From: an uncultured Eubacteriales bacterium
Lineage (GTDB): Bacteria; Bacillota; Clostridia; Oscillospirales; Acutalibacteraceae
Length of the DNA stretch: 64,000 bases
Direction: 5' to 3'
NCBI GenBank assembly: GCA_934445035.1
Contig: CAKSDI010000002.1
Coordinates: 186,001 to 250,000, forward strand
Made by a program: the position numbers and the translations under genes. This document shows positions 58,891 through 64,000 of the stretch, one piece after another (position 1 is the first letter of the stretch; the number at the start of each line of letters is the position of its first letter). The notes under the pieces were generated by a model, which saw only the letters and a program-made list of their open reading frames with translations, did no database searches and had not been told where the DNA came from.

Positions 58891-59665
58891 TCTTACGCAG
58901 CCTCCTTTCGAATATTCCGAGAAGTTTTGTGAGAATAATAACTATTACAAGATAAATTACTGCAAGACTTACATAGGGAACATAAGCCTGATATGTTTTA
59001 CTAACAATATTTTGCGCCTGCTTGGTAACATCGCGCAGAGCTATAACGGAAACAAGCGAAGTATCCTTTAAAAGGGTGATCATTTCGTTTCCGAGGGCGG
59101 GGAGGATGTTTTTTATAGCCTGGGGAATAACTATGTACCACATTGTCTGAAAATAATTAAATCCTAAGCTTCTTCCTGCCTCTGTCTGACCTACCGCTAC
59201 ACTCATAAGGCCTGAACGCGCAATTTCCGCAACATAAGCGCCGGAGTTTATTCCTAGGGTTATAATACCGCAGAGTATCATACCCGTATCGCTTTTAGGC
59301 ACCATAATAACAAACCCCATAATAAGGAGCTGAACCATCATAGGTGTGCCGCGGATAACCGTAAGATAAATCTGGCAGAGCCAATTTATAAAATTAAGGC
59401 CGATATGCTTTTTATTTGAATTTGAGGAAACCGTGTCATGCGTTGTTCTGATAATAGCAATTATAAGACCTAATATAATTCCTAAGATCAAAGCGCCGAT
59501 TGTTACAATAAATGTGATTTTAAGACCGTCGGTAAAAAATTTCCACCTATCCTGATAGACAAATGTCTGATAAAGCTGAAATAACAGCTGCTGGACCCAT
59601 TCGGGGCTTTTGCCTATCCATGAGGGGGCGTCTGACAGCCAAGTCGCAAAATTTAATACTCCCAT
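58880..59665 (-). CDS. amino-acid ABC transporter permease
   Basis: 261 aa HisM/GlnP-type permease. N-terminal soluble stretch, then about five helices; the EAA loop reads E-A-G-R-S-L-G-F-N-Y-F-Q-T-M-W-Y-I-V-I-P-Q-A, and R-G-T-P-M-M-V-Q-L is characteristic. Ends R-R-L-R-K-S-D-R. Follows the binding protein after a strong hairpin, with AAGGAAG before the ATG. Confidence 0.94.
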   Translation of the reverse strand: MGVLNFATWLSDAPSWIGKSPEWVQQLLFQLYQTFVYQDRWKFFTDGLKITFIVTIGALILGIILGLIIAIIRTTHDTVSSNSNKKHIGLNFINWLCQIYLTVIRGTPMMVQLLIMGFVIMVPKSDTGMILCGIITLGINSGAYVAEIARSGLMSVAVGQTEAGRSLGFNYFQTMWYIVIPQAIKNILPALGNEMITLLKDTSLVSVIALRDVTKQAQNIVSKTYQAYVPYVSLAVIYLVIVIILTKLLGIFERRLRKSDR

Positions 59666-59689
59666 TTTTACTTCCTTTACAATAGTACT

Positions 59690-59716
59690 TTAAGGGCGGC
59701 AGTCCGCCGCCCTTAA
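59690..59716 (-). other. hairpin between binding-protein and permease genes
   Basis: Eleven-base perfect stem TTAAGGGCGGC / GCCGCCCTTAA (59690-59700 with 59706-59716), GC-rich, no T run. Such hairpins typically protect the binding-protein mRNA so it is made in excess over the permease. Confidence 0.75.
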
Positions 59717-59736
59717 TATTAAGGTTAGATTTTAAA

Positions 59737-60510
59737 TTATTCAGCTTTTATGTATTTGCCGACGATTTCATCGATCTTGCCTGCTTCTTTGAGTTCTTTA
59801 AGAGCAGTGTTGATTTTCTTAAGAAGATCCGGATTGTCTTTGGAAACAGCTATTGCATAATCCTCGGTTACATATTCTGTATCAAGTATCTTAAGACCTG
59901 TGTTTGCAGCAACATAGTTTTTAGCGGGCTCGTTATCGATTACAACGCAGTCTACCTGACCGTTAGCAAGAGCGGCAACTGCAAGAGAACCGTTAGAGAA
60001 CTGCTTAACATTTTCCTGACCGAAGTCATCGGTGCAGTAAGCGTCGCCTGTAGTACCTGCCTGAACGCCTATCTTCTTACCCTTAAGATCATCGGCGCTC
60101 TTTATATCAGAGCCTTCTTTAACGATGATTACCTGAACGCCCTTTGAATAGCTGTCAGAGAAATCAACCGACTGCTTTCTCTCGTCAGTAACTGTCATAC
60201 CGGCAAGAACAACATCAATAGAATTGGATTTAACAGCGGGGATAAGTGAATCAAATTCCATATCCTTGATCTCAAGTTTCATACCGAGCTTATCGGCAAT
60301 AGCCTCTGCGATCTCAGCGTCAATTCCTACGATCTTGTTGTTGTCGTCAACATACTCATAAGGAGGGAATGAAGCGTTTGTTCCCATAACGAGAGTTTCG
60401 GTTTTGTCGGATGAGCTTTTGCCTGAGTCTTTTTTTGCTCCGCAGCCTGCAAGAGCGACTACGATGGCGGCAGATAAAATAAATGCCGCAATTTTCTTTA
60501 AGTTTTTCAT
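59737..60510 (-). CDS. amino-acid ABC transporter substrate-binding lipoprotein
   Basis: 257 aa periplasmic-binding-fold lipoprotein. Lipobox L-A-G-C with lipidated Cys23, then a Ser/Lys linker. Ligand-pocket segments typical of polar/basic amino-acid binders: F-P-P-Y-E-Y, G-I-D-A-E-I-A-E-A-I, F-D-S-L-I-P-A, A-G-M-T-V-T-D-E-R-K (Arg contacts the carboxylate), G-K-K-I-G-V-Q-A-G-T-T-G and I-D-N-E-P-A. The specificity is not certain; upstream ARG-box-like sites would favour arginine or another basic amino acid. Confidence 0.93.
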   Translation of the reverse strand: MKNLKKIAAFILSAAIVVALAGCGAKKDSGKSSSDKTETLVMGTNASFPPYEYVDDNNKIVGIDAEIAEAIADKLGMKLEIKDMEFDSLIPAVKSNSIDVVLAGMTVTDERKQSVDFSDSYSKGVQVIIVKEGSDIKSADDLKGKKIGVQAGTTGDAYCTDDFGQENVKQFSNGSLAVAALANGQVDCVVIDNEPAKNYVAANTGLKILDTEYVTEDYAIAVSKDNPDLLKKINTALKELKEAGKIDEIVGKYIKAE

Positions 60511-60580
60511 TTTTGTTTCCTCATTTCTTTAATTGTGACTTGCGGTCTTTAAAAACCGCGTGTTTAAATTTGATGTTTGT

Positions 60581-60609
60581 ATTATAGCACCCATTATGCA
60601 GAATGTCAA
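60581..60609 (-). promoter_or_regulatory. promoter of the amino-acid ABC importer operon
   Basis: Minus strand TTGACA (60609-60604) and TATAAT (60586-60581), 17-base spacer, perfect consensus, about 70 bases before the start. A short GCGGT/ACCGC hairpin (60542-60559) lies in the leader. Confidence 0.85.
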
Positions 60610-60616
60610 GCATAAA

Positions 60617-60765
60617 TATGAATAAATCTTGCACAAATATGCAGTTTTATTCAATTTAGAAAGTATAAATATTGCACAAAAAGCCTGTAAAACGCATTAA
60701 AAACCGTTTGAATATGTATTCATAAAATAATATTTAATGCATAATATGCAATTATTAATGCATAA
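60617..60765. promoter_or_regulatory. cluster of operator-like motifs upstream of the importer promoter
   Basis: In this AT-rich gap: TATGCAGTTTTATTCAAT (60638-60655), 16 of 18 to the ARG-box pattern; a half-like TATGAATAAATC (60617-60628); the palindrome TGAATATGTATTCA (60709-60722); and two exact copies of TTAATGCATAA (60734-60744 and 60755-60765) spaced 21 bases apart. No gene is seen here. Confidence 0.4.
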
Positions 60766-60794
60766 AAGCGGAAAGGGATAAACCTTTCCGCTTT
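60765..60794 (-). terminator. probable terminator of the DUF421-DUF4363 operon
   Basis: Twelve-base stem AAAGCGGAAAGG / CCTTTCCGCTTT (60765-60776 with 60783-60794). The T run on the minus strand is weak, CTTTTATG. Confidence 0.55.
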
Positions 60795-60796
60795 AT

Positions 60797-61168
60797 TTAA
60801 AAGAAAGTTATTAAGCTTAAAGATTGTTCTTCGATTATATCGTCTATCATAACCTTTAGTTTGGCGCAAGCCTCGTCAAATTCATCACGGGAGTCGGTGT
60901 ATTTTTTTAAGGTCTGAATATTGCCCGAAACCTGATCAAGCTTTTCGCGGTTTACAAACAGCGACATAACATTCATATTTTTCTTCCATTCGGTTTCAAG
61001 CTTCTTTATTTTTTTCTCGGAGTCTTTATCATCATTCTCTATAGATTCAAGGCATTCCTTAATATTTGCGTTTGTTTCTTTGCCGACTCTGTCAACGGTG
61101 GTTTTCGAAAAAACGCAAAGAATTATCAGAATGATCGTCAGGACTGCCGCAGGTATAAGTCTTTTCAT
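60797..61168 (-). CDS. DUF4363 family protein
   Basis: 123 aa, DUF4363, function unknown. N-terminal membrane helix (about 5-22) with a short cytoplasmic start, the rest a charged helical extracytoplasmic domain with W-K-K-N-M-N-V-M-S-L-F-V-N-R-E-K. It follows the DUF421 gene by 3 bases, the standard arrangement in Clostridia where the two probably form a membrane complex. Confidence 0.85.
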   Translation of the reverse strand: MKRLIPAAVLTIILIILCVFSKTTVDRVGKETNANIKECLESIENDDKDSEKKIKKLETEWKKNMNVMSLFVNREKLDQVSGNIQTLKKYTDSRDEFDEACAKLKVMIDDIIEEQSLSLITFF

Positions 61169-61171
61169 TAA

Positions 61172-61846
61172 TTATTCCAACTCCTTTTTTACGATATTTT
61201 CGTTTCCGTTTCTGTCCAAAGTCATAAGGAAAACATTTTCGGGCTTTAGCTTTTGCTTTTTAAGCCTGTCGGAAATATTTTTATTGCTTATCTCAAGAGC
61301 CTTTAAAGATTCCGTTACGATTTTTCCGTCGGTTATGACGGGCAGGGGAAGACCGTCTTTTTCTTTAGGCAGATTTGCGTCTTTTTTAGTGTAAGGCTGT
61401 TCTTCGGTTTTGAGCAGTACGCTCAATTCGCCGTTTACTTCGAGCACTGCGAATGCCACCTGCGAAATATCGAATACATCCTGACCTCTCAACAATTCCA
61501 CGAGATCAAGCACCGTCATTCTGACATTTTGCATAGCCTGCTGATCTATCGTACCGTTTTTGATTATTACTACGGATTTTCCGTTTAAAAGCTTTCTCAT
61601 AAAAAAGCTTTTAAGGGAGGCTATTGAAATGAGAATTTCTATTATTACAAGAAACAGAATTGCGGTTATACCCGAAAGAATAGGCTGATTAAGATCCTGA
61701 AGAGGTATTGCGGCAAGCTCGGATATAAGCAAGGTCACAACAAGCTCGTTCGGCTGCATATCGCCTATCTGCCTTTTTCCCATAAGTCTTATTGCCACGG
61801 TTATAACAAGATAAAAAAACAAAGTCCTTATCAAAGCTGTGAACAC
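61172..61846 (-). CDS. DUF421 (YetF-like) membrane protein
   Basis: 224 aa. About three N-terminal membrane helices followed by the DUF421 domain; the M-G-K-R-Q-I-G-D-M-Q-P-N-E-L-V-V signature near residue 24-39 and L-L-R-G-Q-D-V-F-D-I-S-Q-V-A-F-A-V-L-E-x-N-G are typical. Linked to germination and stress in Bacillus relatives, biochemical role unknown. The start is GTG at 61846, with GGAG 9 bases upstream; the ATG seven bases earlier is out of frame. Confidence 0.88.
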   Translation of the reverse strand: MFTALIRTLFFYLVITVAIRLMGKRQIGDMQPNELVVTLLISELAAIPLQDLNQPILSGITAILFLVIIEILISIASLKSFFMRKLLNGKSVVIIKNGTIDQQAMQNVRMTVLDLVELLRGQDVFDISQVAFAVLEVNGELSVLLKTEEQPYTKKDANLPKEKDGLPLPVITDGKIVTESLKALEISNKNISDRLKKQKLKPENVFLMTLDRNGNENIVKKELE

Positions 61847-61889
61847 TTTTCATTTCTCCGATCTAATTTAATTATTATTATTGTGTTTA

Positions 61890-61917
61890 TTTACAAACGA
61901 ATTATTCGTGATATAAT
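61890..61917 (+). promoter_or_regulatory. promoter with palindromic operator in its spacer
   Basis: TTTACA (61890-61895) and TATAAT (61912-61917), 16-base spacer. The spacer holds the palindrome ACGAAT-T-ATTCGT (61897-61909). The predicted start is about 61924, one base from the ATG at 61925. Confidence 0.55.
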
Positions 61918-61924
61918 ATTTAAT

Positions 61925-62470
61925 ATGAATATTAAATTTATCAGATCGAACAGAAAAACTATGGCTATAGAAGTAAACTCAAAAGCCGAGGTAATAGTAA
62001 GACTTCCTTTGTATGCGACAAAAATGGAGGCGGAAAAATTCGTTGCGGATCATTATGAATGGATATTAAAGCACTATGAATCCGCCGAGAAGAAAAGGAA
62101 ACTCTTCGAATTTACCGATGAAGAGATAGCTTTTCTTAAACAAAGCGCCGATATTTATATAAAGGAAAGGGCGAAAGAATTTTCAAAAATTATGGAACTT
62201 TATCCTAAAAGCATAAAAATAACCTCGGCTAAAACGAGGTTTGGTTCCTGCTCGGGGGATAACAGGCTGTGCTTTTCATATATATTAATGCTTTATCCGA
62301 AAGAAGCGGTGGATTATGTGATAGTCCACGAGCTTGCGCATATAAAGGAACATAATCATTCTAAAAGGTTTTATAAACTGATCGAAAAATATATGCCGGA
62401 TTATAAGGAAAGAATTAAACTTCTTAAGAAAAATCCCGATATTGATAATAATTTAACAAACTTTAAATAA
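61925..62470 (+). CDS. YgjP-like metallopeptidase domain protein
   Basis: 181 aa zinc-dependent hydrolase of the YgjP/M48-like (former DUF45) family. Zincin motif V-I-V-H-E-L-A-H-I-K-E-H-N-H-S-K-R-F-Y, with upstream S-A-K-T-R-F-G-S-C and N-R-L-C-F-S-Y-I-L. Relatives have been reported as UTP pyrophosphatases or peptidases, so the reaction is open. ATG at 61925 is preferred; an in-frame TTG at 61883 would place the promoter inside the gene. No ribosome-binding site is visible, so the mRNA may be leaderless. Confidence 0.82.
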   Translation: MNIKFIRSNRKTMAIEVNSKAEVIVRLPLYATKMEAEKFVADHYEWILKHYESAEKKRKLFEFTDEEIAFLKQSADIYIKERAKEFSKIMELYPKSIKITSAKTRFGSCSGDNRLCFSYILMLYPKEAVDYVIVHELAHIKEHNHSKRFYKLIEKYMPDYKERIKLLKKNPDIDNNLTNFK

Positions 62471-62517
62471 AATTCCAAAATATTTTAAAAAATATTGTTA
62501 AAAACATAACGAACTTG

Positions 62518-62546
62518 TTGACATTAAATATAAGCGCAAATATAAT
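62518..62546 (+). promoter_or_regulatory. consensus promoter of serC-serA
   Basis: TTGACA (62518-62523) and TATAAT (62541-62546), 17-base spacer; CGGAGG precedes the serC ATG at 62583 (in the 62570-62576 area). Confidence 0.85.
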
Positions 62547-62582
62547 GTTATTAAACTACAATTTACTTCGGAGGTTATTTTA

Positions 62583-63665
62583 ATGTCAAGAGTTTATAAT
62601 TTCAGCGCGGGTCCCTCGATGCTTCCCGAAGAGGTTTTGAAAACCGCGGCAGACGAAATGTTGGAATACGGAAAAACCGGTCAGTCGGTTATGGAAATGT
62701 CACACAGATCAAAGGAATATGATGAGATAATAAAAACTGCCGAAAAAGATTTAAGGGAGCTTATGAATATCCCCGATGATTACGAGGTGCTTTTCCTCCA
62801 GGGCGGCGCTTCCACGCAGTTTGCAATGGTTCCGCTCAATCTTATGAATAAAAATCATAAGGCTGATTATATAATCACAGGTCAGTGGGCAAATAAAGCC
62901 TATAAAGAAGCTGCAAGGTATGGCGAGGCAAGAATAGTTGCGTCTTCAAAGGATAAAACTTTTTCTTATATCCCTAAGGTTAAAGCCGAGGATTTCGATA
63001 AGGACGCGGACTATGTCCATATTTGCTTTAACAATACTATTTACGGAACGAAGTACAATTATATCCCCGATACAGGCGATGTTCCGCTGGTCGCGGATAT
63101 TTCAAGCTGCATTTTATCAGAGCCTATCGATGTTAAAAAATTCGGCGTTTTATATGCAGGCGCGCAGAAGAATGTCGCTCCGGCAGGTGTTACGATAGTT
63201 ATTATCCGCAAGGATCTTATAGGCAACGCTATGGATATCACTCCCACAATGCTTAATTACGCAACTCACGCTGAAAGCGCTTCTCTTTTCAATACTCCTC
63301 CTTGCTACAATATATATATAGCAGGTCTTGTTTTCAAATGGCTTAAAAAGCTCGGCGGTCTTGAAGTAATGAAAAAGAGAAATGAGGAAAAAGCAAAAAT
63401 TCTTTATGATTTCCTCGATTCAAGCAAGCTCTTTAAGGGCACAGTCGTTAAAGAGGACCGCTCATTGATGAATGTTCCTTTTGTTACGGGCAGCGAAGAG
63501 CTTGACGCGAAATTTATCGCGGCGGCTAAGGAAAACGGATTTGTTAATATCAAGGGCCACAGAACAGTCGGCGGTATGAGAGCCTCCATTTATAATGCAA
63601 TGCCTAAAGAGGGCGTAGAGAAATTAGTTGCATTTATGAAAAAATTTGAAGAGGAAAATGCGTAA
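62583..63665 (+). CDS. serC: phosphoserine aminotransferase
   Basis: 360 aa PLP enzyme converting 3-phosphohydroxypyruvate to phosphoserine. Start Y-N-F-S-A-G-P-S-M-L-P and substrate loop M-S-H-R-S are the family signature; PLP region L-Q-G-G-A-S-T-Q-F and the internal-aldimine Lys in Y-A-G-A-Q-K-N-V-A-P-A-G (near 195); C-terminal G-H-R-T-V-G-G-M-R-A-S. The stop shares one base with the serA start (TAATG), a tight serine-synthesis operon. Confidence 0.97.
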   Translation: MSRVYNFSAGPSMLPEEVLKTAADEMLEYGKTGQSVMEMSHRSKEYDEIIKTAEKDLRELMNIPDDYEVLFLQGGASTQFAMVPLNLMNKNHKADYIITGQWANKAYKEAARYGEARIVASSKDKTFSYIPKVKAEDFDKDADYVHICFNNTIYGTKYNYIPDTGDVPLVADISSCILSEPIDVKKFGVLYAGAQKNVAPAGVTIVIIRKDLIGNAMDITPTMLNYATHAESASLFNTPPCYNIYIAGLVFKWLKKLGGLEVMKKRNEEKAKILYDFLDSSKLFKGTVVKEDRSLMNVPFVTGSEELDAKFIAAAKENGFVNIKGHRTVGGMRASIYNAMPKEGVEKLVAFMKKFEEENA

Positions 63666-64000
63666 TGTATAAAATTAAAACCTATAATAAGATATCAAAG
63701 TCCGGTCTTGAGGTATTTGACGATAAATATACTATCGGCGACGAGGTGGAAAATGCCGACGGCGCTATAGTCAGATCCGCTTCTTTGCACGATACACAGT
63801 TTCCTAAATCTCTTCTCGCTATCGCAAGAGCGGGAGCCGGAACGAATAATATTCCTATAGATGACTGCACAAGTAAAGGAATAGTAGTATTCAATACTCC
63901 CGGTGCAAATGCAAACGCTGTTAAAGAGCTTGTGATCGCAGGTATGCTTATCGGATCAAGAAGAGTTATTTCAGCTATTGAGTGGGCAAAGACTTTAAAA
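63665..64000 (+). CDS. serA: D-3-phosphoglycerate dehydrogenase (5' part)
   Basis: First 112 codons, cut by the window end. Translation gives the N-terminal substrate domain of a D-isomer 2-hydroxyacid dehydrogenase with A-I-V-R-S-A-S, A-I-A-R-A-G-A-G-T-N-N-I-P, G-I-V-V-F-N-T-P-G-A-N-A-N-A-V-K-E-L. It oxidises 3-phosphoglycerate to 3-phosphohydroxypyruvate, feeding SerC next to it. ATG at 63665 overlaps the serC stop. The NAD-binding and possible regulatory domains are outside the window. Confidence 0.92.
   Translation, partial: MYKIKTYNKISKSGLEVFDDKYTIGDEVENADGAIVRSASLHDTQFPKSLLAIARAGAGTNNIPIDDCTSKGIVVFNTPGANANAVKELVIAGMLIGSRRVISAIEWAKTLK

Overview
The window reads as a chromosomal segment of a low-to-moderate GC, Gram-positive, spore-forming obligate anaerobe of the class Clostridia, most like the Oscillospirales/Ruminococcaceae. 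The reasons are the whiA-dnaE-pfkA order, the hrcA-grpE-dnaK-dnaJ operon with a CIRCE operator, GerW/YtfJ and SpoVAC sporulation genes, an electron-bifurcating [FeFe]-hydrogenase, and sortase-anchored surface proteins with an S-P-K-T-G signal. The taxonomic placement is inference; no rRNA gene is present.

Layout. 1-5 kb: end of whiA, then dnaE and pfkA. 5-6.1 kb (minus): a DUF2953 protein and GerW. 6.2-10.7 kb: an Xaa-Pro peptidase and a heterodimeric ABC exporter. 10.8-14.3 kb: alaS, a HIT protein and a phosphoribosyltransferase. 14.4-19.2 kb: the class I heat-shock operon. 19.2-23.5 kb: an esterase-like hydrolase (minus), then a tight operon of two GT8 glycosyltransferases and two PlsC-like acyltransferases. 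23.5-27.2 kb (minus): ProXp-like editing protein, acyl-ACP thioesterase, ABC-2 exporter, AlkD-like protein. 27.2-29 kb: a sodium:neurotransmitter symporter family gene whose stop codon lies in the end of a MITE-like element. 29-37.5 kb: a TetR regulator with a palindromic operator, translationally coupled to the first of two very large paralogous surface proteins. 37.5-40.5 kb (minus): two membrane proteins and an M20 peptidase. 40.5-41.1 kb: hairpin-rich repeats and an initiator tRNA-Met gene.

41.1-49.4 kb is the most interesting block. It is one operon holding the three subunits of a bifurcating hydrogenase (HydC, HydB, HydA), and inside it a compact set of regulatory-looking proteins: an H-cluster protein of the sensory HydS type (proton-relay Cys replaced by Ala), two lone GHKL ATPase domains, two DRTGG proteins, a PHP phosphoesterase and a small [2Fe-2S] protein. 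49.4-53 kb (minus): pgk-tpiA-gpmI. 53-57.2 kb: trmL, divergent from a membrane protein-spoVAC-rodA-rpe operon, then a MecA-like protein (minus). 57.2-60.5 kb (minus): a Cys-rich conserved unknown protein and an amino-acid ABC importer. 60.8-64 kb: DUF4363 and DUF421 (minus), a YgjP-like metallopeptidase, serC, and serA cut by the window end.

Together the window shows glycolysis (pfkA, pgk, tpiA, gpmI) with H2 disposal from NADH plus ferredoxin, serine synthesis branching from 3-phosphoglycerate, protein quality control, and envelope building. Promoters close to the sigma-A consensus, usually with 17-bp spacers, were found by eye at many operon starts and are listed. Domain assignments come from recognised motifs and remembered family patterns; no database search was run.
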